A stretch of DNA of 60,024 bases from Kiritimatiellia bacterium (lineage in GTDB: Bacteria; Verrucomicrobiota; Kiritimatiellia; RZYC01). The notes under the pieces were generated by a model. It saw only the letters and a program-made list of their open reading frames with translations. It searched no databases and was not told where the DNA came from. The DNA lies in contig JAQVYB010000005.1 of assembly GCA_028708815.1 (NCBI GenBank), forward strand, positions 1 to 60,024. Direction: 5' to 3'. The first letter of the stretch is position 1. Each line of letters opens with the position of its first letter. Below are positions 44,171-53,588 of this stretch, piece after piece. A program made the translations under genes and the position numbers.

Positions 44171-47100
44171 TTAATTCACCGGTTCGGCCTCTTCAAAGCC
44201 CCAGGGCTGGATTCGACTGGTTTGTGTTTCACTCTGCCACAGATACCACATGCCGTAAATCGGCGCATAAACGGTGCGATCGAAGATTCCGTCGCCATCA
44301 TAATCCGCAGGAACCGGCGCGGCGGCAACCCAGCCCCAGGGCCCGGTCATCCCGGTCTGGCTGCCCGAGAGCCAGCCATACCACATGCCGTCCTCCGGCC
44401 AGTAGACCGCCACATCGGTAAGGCCATCGCCATCGTAATCGCCCGGAATCGGTTCGGCATCCACCCAGCCCCAGGGCTGGGTGCGGCCGGTGCCTGTGGT
44501 GCTTTGCAGGATGTACCACACGCCGCTCCCCCGATCATACACCGCCGGGTCTGCCAAGCCGTCGCCATCGTAATCGCCCGGCACCGGCACGCCGCCATCA
44601 AAACCCCACGCCTGCGTACGGGCGGTTTGCGTGGCACTCTGCCAGATCAGCCAGCTCCCGGCGGAGACATCATACACGGCAACGTCGGTAATGCCGTCGC
44701 CATCGTAATCCGCAGGAACCGAACCGGCGCCGGCATAACCCCACGCCTGCGCCTTGCCGCTTTCCGAATCGCTCTGCCAGATATACCACATACCGTTGGT
44801 AATGCAGTAGACGGCCACGTCATACATGCCGTCACCATCATAATCGCCCGGCGCAGGCACACCGTCGGGCCAGCCCCAGGGCTGGGTACGTTCGGTTAAC
44901 GTTGCACTTTGCAGGATGTACCAAGTGCCCTCTTGCGGACAATACACCGCCACATCGGCCGTTCCATCGCCATCAAAATCAAGATAGGCTGCCTGCTTGA
45001 TCACCCGGACACTCTGTTCGGCACGGGCGGCATCCCAGGTGGCATCGCCATCCTGCGAAACGCACACAACGACTATTCCGTTGGAGGTAAACTGCAAGAC
45101 GCTGTTGCTGACAATCACTCCCGGACCGGATTCAATGCTGTACGTAACCGGAAGACCACTCGATGCCGTGGCCGCGAGCGCCACGCTATGGGTCACCCGC
45201 TGCACGCCAATCACCGGAAAATCAATGGTCTGCGATTCTTTATAGGTATATGCGCCGGCGAGCGTGATTTCCCCATAGTCTTTTGTCTGAACGACCATAT
45301 CAACCGATCCCGCATTCGTGGCGGGCGGCATAATCAGTGTGAACCAGTTCGTGCCGCAAGCAACGGGAGTTTGTCCAACCTGCGCCACCAGCACATTGGT
45401 CACCACCCCAAAAAGGCCATTGGTAAAACAAACCGTATTTCCGCCCGCACACGAACCGTTGTCGGGAATCAGGGAAATTTCGTTGCGTATGCCCAGCGCA
45501 TACCATCCGGTCGTCATCGCCATGTTTTCAAACGTTACCTGCGCGGTATCGACCGTCGTTGCAACGCCCACCGCCGCAAAATCTCCCGTCTCTCCCACGC
45601 GATACAGCAACTGATAGTTGGTCGCGGCACAGCCTTTCAATGCCTCTGCACCACATTGATCAAAGACACACGACACGTTCAGCGCATACGAGTTGCTGGG
45701 TGCTGTTTCGTTATACCAAATGCGTGACGAACGAACCAGGCCGGCGGGCAGGTTACTGTAAACCACGCCCGATTCCCCGTTGTGCGCAAACACCGACCGC
45801 CCCGATCCCAGCGGCTGCGTACTGATCAACTGCAATCCCCCCGGCGCAAAGGGCGTAACCGGCTTATAGGCCGTCCAAACCGCGCGCGCATTGACCCCCT
45901 GCGCAATCTGATCATTGCCGATAACCGCCGTGCTGTCTTCCCACGCACAGTTCAAGAGCACTCCATCGTTATTGTTGGTCGACCAATCCGGCAGGACATC
46001 GCCCGACACCTGATTGCAACGGTAATAAGCCTCCAAACCGGGTTCCCTGCCCGTCAGGTGCCGATGCATGTTGTCGCGAATCTGCTCGGGCGTGCGCTCC
46101 GTATTCCAAAAGCGAATTTCATCCATCCGCCCATCATACCCTGTTCTAGATCCCTCCATAAACCCAACCTGCAGCGCCCCGGTTCCGACACCGGCAGGAG
46201 CCGCGCCGGCAATAGTCACATTGCTGACGCCATTCACATAGAAGGTCACATTATTATCCGCATCAAAAACCACCGCGATATGGTGCCAGACATAATGAAT
46301 GGTACCCGGAGAAAATTCATAGTCCTGCTTCCCCCAGGCGCTGAAGACAAACGTCTCACCAACATAGCGCAGTCCATATCCCGTGCCGGCCGGTTCGGAC
46401 AGCTTCGCAAAAAGCGTATTGGTATCTCCCCCCAGCCACCCCGGACAGAACCACAGCTCGCAGGTAAACCCATTGGTCAAATCCAGACTATCGCTGTCCG
46501 CCACAGCAACCAGGCTGGTAAAACTGGTGTTCCCTTTATTATTCGTAAAATGCAACATCCGCTCCGGTCCCTGCGGCGTCTCATAGCATCCCATGTCCAC
46601 CCGCGCACCCGCCAGGCGTGGACATCCATCCAGATCCCGATCCGACGCCGTCCAGCTCCCCGTATCGCCCGCCTCAATGCAGGGCGAAGCCCAGTTCAAA
46701 TGATAATTACTGCTCGCCGCATCCACAAACAGCGGATTGTTCGTGATGCAGCCGTCCACCCCATTCGTGACACCATCGGGCGAGCAGGTATAACGCACCG
46801 TGCCATAATGCCGGCAAATATTTTGCGTCCCCGAATTTCCCCAGACAATGCAGTTGTTGAGCGTGCTGTCCGATGTAAATAAAAAAGTGCCGCTTCCATA
46901 TTGACCTGCTGTATTGCCGCTCAGCGTACAGTTGTTCAGCGTACCGCCACCGCCATTCAGACATGCACCACCACCATCAACAGCCGCCGTATTGCCGATC
47001 AACAGGCTGTTATTCACCACGCCCCCAAAATCCAAATACACCCCACCGCCACAGTAACCGGATGTGTTGTCGATCACCGTACAATTGTTCAGCGTGCTGC

Positions 47101-49042
47101 TGTCTTCCAAAAATACGCCGCCGCCGGCCATCACGGCTGTATTGCCGATCAGCGCACAGTTATGCAATATGCCACCGGAATTCAAATACGCACCACCACC
47201 CCCTATATCGCCGGTATTGCCGCTCACGATCAGATTGGACGCTACGCAACCGCTCGTCATCCAGAGTCCGCCCCCCTGCCCATCAAGACCTCCGTCGGAC
47301 AAGGTATGGCCATTGGTAATGCTGAAACCGATCAGAGCTCCACCGCCTGCCATATAAACTCCACGCATGGCATCCGCGCCGACAAGGATTGTCGCCTCCG
47401 GCCCGTTGACCGACTGCACCGTGATCGCATTCGTAATGCAGACCCGATTCGTCAGCGCACACCCCGGCGCAACCGCCCCGCCCACATCATACACCCCATT
47501 GGTCACCCACACCGTATCTCCGTCATACGTCAAATCCACCGCCGCCTGAATCGTTCGTTTCGCCGTGGCCCAGTTTGTCCCGGCCCCCGAATCATCCAGA
47601 CGCGACGCAGACGCGTAAAACACCTTGTTCGGTCGAAGTTCATAGGTATACGCATCCGCAAACGTGGTTTCGCCTACCGAGGTCGACTGAATCACCACAT
47701 CCCCGGTCACATCCACGGCAAAATTCGTACTCGCCCCCAGCGTCACCTGCACCCAGTTACTGCCCTGATCCGTCACCGACGCCACACTGCCGCACACCGT
47801 CACATTCGTAATATCGGCCCCGTCCCCCAGATGCCCGTTGGTCACCACCAGCGAACCGCCGCCCACCGCCGGACCCCGATTCGTACTCAGCAGCACCTGC
47901 ACCTCATACGCCCCCATATCCACCGTGCCAAAAATAATCCGCGTATTCCCCGCCAGATCCGTCCCCGACGGCGCATACGCATTATTCCCCGCATTGATGC
48001 ACGGCGACCCCGCCTGCAGCCGAAAATCATTCGTCGAAACAAACAGCGGATTGTTCGTGATGCAGCCATCCTGTCCGGCTGTCACGCCATCCGAGGCGCA
48101 GGTGTTATAACAATAGTATAAAATACCACCTATATCGCGATTCCCTATGCTGGATGTGTTCCCCCAGGCAACACTGTTGCATATTCTCGCACCCATATCC
48201 AAATAGGCGCCGCCACTGCCCTGCACCGCCGAGTTACCAACCAATGTGCAGTTGTTGAGCTTATTCAGGACATACGCACCGCCCCCCTCATCACCCGCCG
48301 AATTGCCGACGAACAGACAGTTATCCACGGTAGCATAGCCATCCACGCCACCGCCATCGTAAGTCGCCGAATTACCGCTCAGGACACAATTGCTCAATGT
48401 ACCGATTACGTACGCGCCACCGCCATGCATTGCCGAGGACCCGCTCAGCGTGCAGGAATGCATCACCGCGCCATTTAGAAGAAACGCACCACCGCCGGAG
48501 GTGTTCTCAAAATTCCCGCTCGTGATGGATACATCGCCATTGGTCAAGGTAAATCCCGACATCGTCCCCGCCCCCAGATATACACAGCGTATAGATCCCC
48601 CGCCGTCAATCACCGTCACCTCCGCCCCGTTCACCGACTGCACCGTAATCGCTTTTGTCACGCACACCCGGTTGGTCGACGAAAACCCCGGCGTCACCAT
48701 TTCCCCGACATCATACACGCCATTGGTCACCCAGACCGTATCCCCGGCCTGGGCCGCATCCACCGCCGCCTGAATGGTCTGTTTCGCCGTGGCCCAGCTT
48801 GTTCCGTCCCCCGAATCATCCGGACGCGACGCATCCGCATAAAATTCAGCCGCCAACAATGACCCGCTTAAGAAAAACAGACCACACACCATGCCCAAAC
48901 CGATTTTCCAACTGGTGGAAAAAGTTCCAATGATTGGAAAATTCGACCCGCCACTTTTCCCAATGAGTGAAAATTTTTCAGCCCGGTTTTCCATCCATTG
49001 ATAAAGGGAGAAGGCCTGCCCGCGCGTCGTTGTCTTCCTCAT
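44171..49042 (-). CDS. Large exported beta-helix / LamG / FG-GAP-repeat protein
   Basis: The 1,623-aa exported protein has a long charged N-region, then the hydrophobic core MVCGLFFLSGSLLAAEF (around residue 51). Beta-helix unit 1 (about 65-370, header GTSWATAKQTIQAAVDAAQAGD), an IPT/TIG-like piece (about 380-460) and beta-helix unit 2 (about 477-820) follow. Next come a LamG/concanavalin-like domain (about 830-1050; GFTCELWFCPGW, DEIRFWNTERTPEQIRDNM) and six FG-GAP-like repeats of about 45 aa (1350-1623; DYDGDG..D.AVY....G.WYIWQS). ATG 49042 is chosen for its AGGAG site; ATG 48892 (MVCGLFF) would give a normal signal peptide and place palindrome array C in the leader. Possible surface adhesin or glycan-binding protein. 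Confidence 0.84.
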   Translation of the reverse strand: MRKTTTRGQAFSLYQWMENRAEKFSLIGKSGGSNFPIIGTFSTSWKIGLGMVCGLFFLSGSLLAAEFYADASRPDDSGDGTSWATAKQTIQAAVDAAQAGDTVWVTNGVYDVGEMVTPGFSSTNRVCVTKAITVQSVNGAEVTVIDGGGSIRCVYLGAGTMSGFTLTNGDVSITSGNFENTSGGGAFLLNGAVMHSCTLSGSSAMHGGGAYVIGTLSNCVLSGNSATYDGGGVDGYATVDNCLFVGNSAGDEGGGAYVLNKLNNCTLVGNSAVQGSGGAYLDMGARICNSVAWGNTSSIGNRDIGGILYYCYNTCASDGVTAGQDGCITNNPLFVSTNDFRLQAGSPCINAGNNAYAPSGTDLAGNTRIIFGTVDMGAYEVQVLLSTNRGPAVGGGSLVVTNGHLGDGADITNVTVCGSVASVTDQGSNWVQVTLGASTNFAVDVTGDVVIQSTSVGETTFADAYTYELRPNKVFYASASRLDDSGAGTNWATAKRTIQAAVDLTYDGDTVWVTNGVYDVGGAVAPGCALTNRVCITNAITVQSVNGPEATILVGADAMRGVYMAGGGALIGFSITNGHTLSDGGLDGQGGGLWMTSGCVASNLIVSGNTGDIGGGGAYLNSGGILHNCALIGNTAVMAGGGVFLEDSSTLNNCTVIDNTSGYCGGGVYLDFGGVVNNSLLIGNTAAVDGGGACLNGGGGTLNNCTLSGNTAGQYGSGTFLFTSDSTLNNCIVWGNSGTQNICRHYGTVRYTCSPDGVTNGVDGCITNNPLFVDAASSNYHLNWASPCIEAGDTGSWTASDRDLDGCPRLAGARVDMGCYETPQGPERMLHFTNNKGNTSFTSLVAVADSDSLDLTNGFTCELWFCPGWLGGDTNTLFAKLSEPAGTGYGLRYVGETFVFSAWGKQDYEFSPGTIHYVWHHIAVVFDADNNVTFYVNGVSNVTIAGAAPAGVGTGALQVGFMEGSRTGYDGRMDEIRFWNTERTPEQIRDNMHRHLTGREPGLEAYYRCNQVSGDVLPDWSTNNNDGVLLNCAWEDSTAVIGNDQIAQGVNARAVWTAYKPVTPFAPGGLQLISTQPLGSGRSVFAHNGESGVVYSNLPAGLVRSSRIWYNETAPSNSYALNVSCVFDQCGAEALKGCAATNYQLLYRVGETGDFAAVGVATTVDTAQVTFENMAMTTGWYALGIRNEISLIPDNGSCAGGNTVCFTNGLFGVVTNVLVAQVGQTPVACGTNWFTLIMPPATNAGSVDMVVQTKDYGEITLAGAYTYKESQTIDFPVIGVQRVTHSVALAATASSGLPVTYSIESGPGVIVSNSVLQFTSNGIVVVCVSQDGDATWDAARAEQSVRVIKQAAYLDFDGDGTADVAVYCPQEGTWYILQSATLTERTQPWGWPDGVPAPGDYDGDGMYDVAVYCITNGMWYIWQSDSESGKAQAWGYAGAGSVPADYDGDGITDVAVYDVSAGSWLIWQSATQTARTQAWGFDGGVPVPGDYDGDGLADPAVYDRGSGVWYILQSTTGTGRTQPWGWVDAEPIPGDYDGDGLTDVAVYWPEDGMWYGWLSGSQTGMTGPWGWVAAAPVPADYDGDGIFDRTVYAPIYGMWYLWQSETQTSRIQPWGFEEAEPVN
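48905..49005. repeat. Palindrome array C: degenerate copies
   Basis: Four degenerate versions of the TTTCCAA-N-TTGGAAA palindrome lie at 48905-48921, 48924-48940, 48956-48972 and 48988-49005. The last three start 32 bases apart. They overlap the 5' end of the 1,623-aa gene if ATG 49042 is used, or lie 13-113 bases upstream of the alternative start at 48892. Confidence 0.7.
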
Positions 49043-49336
49043 GATCTCATCTCCTGATTTAACGCCAACATAGACGTTTCCGTTCCGCAAAACCGGAAGT
49101 ATAAGCGGTCTCGGTTGCTGCATTAGAATTTAACGCCGAATTCATATTTTTCGAGGGCCGTGGGAGGCGCGCGAATACCCCGCATCAATCACCGGGTTCG
49201 GACTTTGCGTATCCGGCAAATTGATGTCACCGAAATGTATGCGCAAGGCATAGGCCTCATCGACATTTTTTACACCTACGGCCAAACCACGCCGCATCAT
49301 GCAGGAGTATGCACCGGTCCGTTTAATTTTCAAAAC

Positions 49337-49370
49337 AAAAAAAGGCAGGCGGTCCGAAGACCGCCTGCCT
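49337..49370 (-). terminator. Strong rho-independent terminator
   Basis: On the minus strand a 12-bp perfect stem (AGGCAGGCGGTC with its complement) closes on a UUCG tetraloop and is followed directly by TTTTTTTGTTTTG. It lies about 40 bases beyond the stop of the 697-aa FG-GAP gene. Confidence 0.93.
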
Positions 49371-49407
49371 GGATAGATATTCTGCAGCGTTCAGCCGCTG
49401 CTACAGC

Positions 49408-51501
49408 TTACAGATTCGGCGGAAGAGCTGCGCTCCAGCCGAAGTCGAATTCAGCCGTCCAGTCGCTCTGACCATCATCCGGGTTGAAATCCTTCATCGA
49501 CCAGTGGCCAAGCTCCGGGAAGTAGACGGCGACCTGAGCGCGCGTCTCACGTCTTCTTCCGCGCAGGAGCTCCGCTCGATAACAGGCAGGCACCGGCAGG
49601 GCGTCGCTATTGCCCCAGGCCCAGGTGGCACTGCGACCCTCTTCGCTTAGCCAGACGTACCAGGTGCCGTCCGCATAGACGGCCATATCGGCCTTGTTGT
49701 CGTCATCGTAGTCGGCGGGAACCGGCTTGGTTCCGGCAAAACCCCAGTTTTCCGACATCGCGGTTTGAGACTCCGTGAGCCAACCGTACCACATCCCGGT
49801 ACTGGGATCGAAGACCGTCACATCCGCTTTGCCATCGCCATCGTAATCGGCGGGCACGGCCTGCGCACCACTCCAGCCCCACGGCTGCGTGCGTCCCGAC
49901 CAGGACTGACTCTGCCAGATGTACCAAGTGCCGACGCTCGGATCATACACGGCCACGTCCGTTTTTCTATCGCCATCGTAATCCGCAGGCACGGCCTGGG
50001 CACCGCTCCAACCCCACGGCTGCGTGCGGGCGGTCTGCGACTCGCTCTGCCAGATGTACCAGGTGCCGACGCTCGGGTCATACACGGCGAAATCCGTCGT
50101 GCCATCGCCATCGTAGTCGCCCGGGACCGGCTGTGCACCGCTCCAGCCCCACGCCTTGCTCGTCTCGGCGCCAAACACACCGCCCTCGTTGTACTTGATA
50201 TACCACGTACCATTGTTTGGATAATACACGCAGGCATCGATAGCGCCATCGCCATTGTAATCACCGGGGAGATACATACCGCTGGAGCCGGCGGAATCGC
50301 CACTGACTTTCAGCTTACGATAGAAGACGCCATTGTTGTTGTAGAGCAGGTGAATATCGCCGGCGCTGTCCACGCAGAGCGACATAACGATGCCGGCATC
50401 GCAAACATCCACTTCCGGCCCGCAATCATTGATGCTTGTGCAGTTGGACGGCACGTAACGGAGCTTTGCGCGGCCACCGCGCACCCAGGAAACCCATACG
50501 CCGCCATTGTTGGCGGGATACTGCTGCACTTCATAGCGACCACCCACGCCGGTGCGCCCATTGGAGTCCAGACACAGCAAGCTGCTGCTCGGAAAGAGGC
50601 AATCGCCATTCCCAAATCTATCGGTGCCTTTCCAAATGTTCAGGAAAATCCCATAGGGTGCGCGCTGATAGTATTCAGCCGCCATGTAGGCAATCATGGG
50701 ATCTTTTCCGTCCGCCACCACGGAAGGATAGGCGTGATCGTTGAGCATGCCGGGATAGGCATTCCAATCCGACCACTTATACCAACCCATGCCGCTCGCA
50801 GCGCGCAACGAGTTGTTGTAGGAGTATTCCGTCACATGATGCTTCACGCCGACTTCCTTGCCATCCGCATGGAGTACGCTCCCGGCCTTGCCAATCCAGA
50901 AGAAGGCCTTTTCGCCGCCGGCGCCGTCATCCACGCTGCCATCACCGGACTGGTAGATGTAGCCGGCGGAAGCATTGTAGGTGTATTCTTCCCACACACC
51001 CCTGTGCGAGGCAAAATAACACTTGCCCAGCGCGGCGGGATCCAACGAGAGGTTGGCCACATCAAAGGGGCCATTCCAAACGTCTTCACTGTTGAAGCTC
51101 GGATATGCGCCGGGATTGTTCTTAATATCGGGACGCACCACCACGCCTACGCCCATGTTCGGCCACCAGAAGGTGGCGGAAATCCATGCGGTGTCATTCT
51201 CGTCAATTTCCATGTGCGCTCCACCAAACTGGGCGCTGTTAAAAATGGTCGAAGAGTTGTAGCGGGTCGTCACAAACGCACCACCCACCTTATCGCTGAA
51301 ATAAAAGCCGGTACTGGGCGCTTCGGTGGTGGCAATGTGCGGACCGTTTCCGCTGTCCGTTGCGATTGTGCCGCGAAGGCCACCCGCACCCGAGACATAT
51401 TCGCCTCCCCCTATTTGCGACACCGTCGGCGCTGCAAAAACTGAACCAATTCCCCCCGCCATCAACAAAACAATGGCATACCAATACAGTTTTCTCATCA
51501 T
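49408..51501 (-). CDS. Exported FG-GAP-repeat protein
   Basis: The 697-aa exported protein has a signal peptide ending IGSVFA. Residues 25-405 form a domain that I do not recognise, rich in WW/WY and BNR-like phrases (AYMAAEYYQRAPYG, LCVDSAGDIHLLYNNNG), suggestive of a beta-propeller. Residues 410-697 hold six FG-GAP-like repeats (DYDGDGTTDFAVYDPSVG; WYIWQSESQTARTQPWGW) nearly identical to those of the neighbouring 1,623-aa protein. The sixth copy has lost the calcium motif (ACYRAELLRGRRRETRAQVAVY). The start ATG 51501 follows AAGGAG at 10 nt, and a strong terminator follows the gene. Possible secreted or surface-bound glycan-binding protein. Confidence 0.85.
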   Translation of the reverse strand: MMRKLYWYAIVLLMAGGIGSVFAAPTVSQIGGGEYVSGAGGLRGTIATDSGNGPHIATTEAPSTGFYFSDKVGGAFVTTRYNSSTIFNSAQFGGAHMEIDENDTAWISATFWWPNMGVGVVVRPDIKNNPGAYPSFNSEDVWNGPFDVANLSLDPAALGKCYFASHRGVWEEYTYNASAGYIYQSGDGSVDDGAGGEKAFFWIGKAGSVLHADGKEVGVKHHVTEYSYNNSLRAASGMGWYKWSDWNAYPGMLNDHAYPSVVADGKDPMIAYMAAEYYQRAPYGIFLNIWKGTDRFGNGDCLFPSSSLLCLDSNGRTGVGGRYEVQQYPANNGGVWVSWVRGGRAKLRYVPSNCTSINDCGPEVDVCDAGIVMSLCVDSAGDIHLLYNNNGVFYRKLKVSGDSAGSSGMYLPGDYNGDGAIDACVYYPNNGTWYIKYNEGGVFGAETSKAWGWSGAQPVPGDYDGDGTTDFAVYDPSVGTWYIWQSESQTARTQPWGWSGAQAVPADYDGDRKTDVAVYDPSVGTWYIWQSQSWSGRTQPWGWSGAQAVPADYDGDGKADVTVFDPSTGMWYGWLTESQTAMSENWGFAGTKPVPADYDDDNKADMAVYADGTWYVWLSEEGRSATWAWGNSDALPVPACYRAELLRGRRRETRAQVAVYFPELGHWSMKDFNPDDGQSDWTAEFDFGWSAALPPNL

Positions 51502-51557
51502 AATCCTATTTCTCCTTAAATATCATCCATTCGCTTGCCGCCAAATCCACCATAGCA

Positions 51558-51587
51558 TTGACACGCCCGGCGCGCCGCTGATACGTT
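51558..51587 (+). promoter_or_regulatory. Possible sigma70-type promoter for GT-C gene
   Basis: A perfect TTGACA (51558-51563) is followed after 18 bases by TACGTT, in the divergent gap ahead of the GT-C gene. The -10 match is poor, so this is tentative. Confidence 0.3.
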
Positions 51588-51680
51588 GGCAGTTCTTGCT
51601 CTAACTAAAGAGTTTTCGGGGCGGAGTCAAAGATTTTAGTTGGATTATTTGTTTTTCTTCAAAAAGGCGCTTATCTTCGT

Positions 51681-53501
51681 ATGAAAAAGGGATTATTACG
51701 TCTCGCCGCACCATGGCGCCAGGGGGCTGCACTACTTCTCTTTGCAATGGTCTCGCTGGGCGTTTATATGGGAATTCGGCATCTGTTCGCCGCCATTCCC
51801 CATGCCGGACTGGGCATCGATGATGCCAATATCTTCTTTGTGTACGCACGCAACCTGCGGCAGGGCTTCGGGTTGGTTTATAATGCAGGCGGCGAGCGGG
51901 TCGAGGGGTTTACCTCGCCGGCCTGGGTTCTGATCGGCGCAGCGGCCTTTTTTTTCCGCTCGCCCGAGCGAATGCTGCTCTTGTTCAATGCGGTGCTCTG
52001 CTCATTCACGCTGACAGCCCTGGCCCTTCACCTGGCACGAGGGGAGCGGGGCGGTAAACGGGGGGTATTTGTGCCACTGGGCGCCCTGCTGATGTTGGCT
52101 TGGGTCTTTACAGCGCCGGAATATTTCTCCTGGTGCATCGTTTCACTGATGGAGACCGGCCTGTGGAGCGCCTCGCTTATTTTCTGCATCATAACCCTTT
52201 CCGGCGCCGCCTGCGGCGGGCGGGCGGGCCGAATTCTCTTCCCGGCCTCACCGGCCCTCCTGCTGCTGGTGCGTCCTGAAAGCATGGTTTGGGGCGCGGG
52301 GTTTGTTGCGCTGTATTTTCTGCTGGTCCTTCTGGGCACAGGGAGAGCGCGCATCGCCATCCGCCACGCCCTTCCACCCGCCCTGGTCTACCTGGCCGTG
52401 CTGACGGCTCTAACCTCCTTTCGCCTGCTCTACTTCGGCTTTCCCTTCCCAAACACGTATTATGCCAAGGTCTCGCCGGATCGCCTGTACAGTTTGCAGG
52501 AGGGATGGAACTACTTTACCGCCTTCCTGGAAACCCACGGTTGGATCCCCTGGTTGCTCACCGGGGCGGCGCTGGTGGCCGGCGGCTGGACACTTGCCGG
52601 CGGGGTGCAGATTCTCCGCCGACGGACCTTGCCCCTGAACAAATGGGATGTCACAGCCTATATCAGCGCCGCCTCGGTGCTGGTCGGTATGGCAATCCCC
52701 ATATGGGTCGGGGGCGACCACTTTGCCTCGTTCCGCTTTTATCAGCCCATCTGGCCGCTGCTCCCGATCCCACTGGCCTACCTCGCCGCAAGAGGGCTTC
52801 AAGTCCTATTCCAACGTGCCGAACGCCTGGCACCCAGTTCGGCCCTGCGGATAATCCAGGCCGCGCTCGCCCTGTTCCTCGCCCTCCTGGCAACCGCCTC
52901 CTTTCTCCGCTCCAACAACGCCCGATGGAACGCCCTCGAAAAAACAGAACTGCACGTGGATTTTGAAGTCGCCCACGACGGACGCCTCTTCGCCGACATG
53001 CTGAATCAGCTGTTCGAGGGCATCCCCACGCCCTCCGTGGGCGCCATTACGGCCGGTGGATTCAAATTCGTGTATGAGGGAGAGGTGGTCGATTTGATGG
53101 GGCTGAACAACGTGGCCATGGGCCACGCCCCCGGTGAACGAAAGGGCATCAAAAATCACGCCGCGTTCAATAAGGAGGTGTTTTATCAACTCCAACCCGA
53201 ACTCCTGCCGCTGCTGCCCGTGACGCCGGAGGTGATCGGCGCGAGCCTGACCTGGGAGCATCCGCAGGTCCAGCGCTGTGTGCAGCACCGCTGGTTGCGG
53301 CAGCCCCTCCACGACATCTTTCTCGACCCCGAATTCCAGGAGGCCTACGCCCTGGTTTATCTTTCCCGAAACAATGAACCGGAGACGCCCGGCGTCCTGG
53401 CCTTCGCAAAACAGACGTTCATCCACCGACTGAAAGAGTGCGCCTCGCTCTCCATACTCGAGGAAGAACCGTCCAGCCGTCAACGGCCCCGCCGACTCTG
53501 A
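51681..53501 (+). CDS. GT-C fold membrane glycosyltransferase-like protein
   Basis: The 606-aa protein has about ten membrane helices. The first periplasmic loop has GIDDANIFFVYARNLRQG and NAGGERVEGFTSPAWVL, the DD-containing signature seen in AftB-like arabinofuranosyltransferases and related GT-C enzymes that use polyprenyl-phosphate sugars. FPNTYYAKV and IWVGGDHFASFRF also fit that group. The soluble C-terminal part (about 410-606) faces the periplasm. It would add a sugar to a surface glycan, but donor and acceptor are unknown. Confidence 0.8.
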   Translation: MKKGLLRLAAPWRQGAALLLFAMVSLGVYMGIRHLFAAIPHAGLGIDDANIFFVYARNLRQGFGLVYNAGGERVEGFTSPAWVLIGAAAFFFRSPERMLLLFNAVLCSFTLTALALHLARGERGGKRGVFVPLGALLMLAWVFTAPEYFSWCIVSLMETGLWSASLIFCIITLSGAACGGRAGRILFPASPALLLLVRPESMVWGAGFVALYFLLVLLGTGRARIAIRHALPPALVYLAVLTALTSFRLLYFGFPFPNTYYAKVSPDRLYSLQEGWNYFTAFLETHGWIPWLLTGAALVAGGWTLAGGVQILRRRTLPLNKWDVTAYISAASVLVGMAIPIWVGGDHFASFRFYQPIWPLLPIPLAYLAARGLQVLFQRAERLAPSSALRIIQAALALFLALLATASFLRSNNARWNALEKTELHVDFEVAHDGRLFADMLNQLFEGIPTPSVGAITAGGFKFVYEGEVVDLMGLNNVAMGHAPGERKGIKNHAAFNKEVFYQLQPELLPLLPVTPEVIGASLTWEHPQVQRCVQHRWLRQPLHDIFLDPEFQEAYALVYLSRNNEPETPGVLAFAKQTFIHRLKECASLSILEEEPSSRQRPRRL

Positions 53502-53588
53502 GCCACCCAAAAGATTCAGAAAAAACTCGTTGCAAACAAACCCAAGTCCACCTAGTATTTGAAACGAGGGCTCGGAGGAGTACATAGA

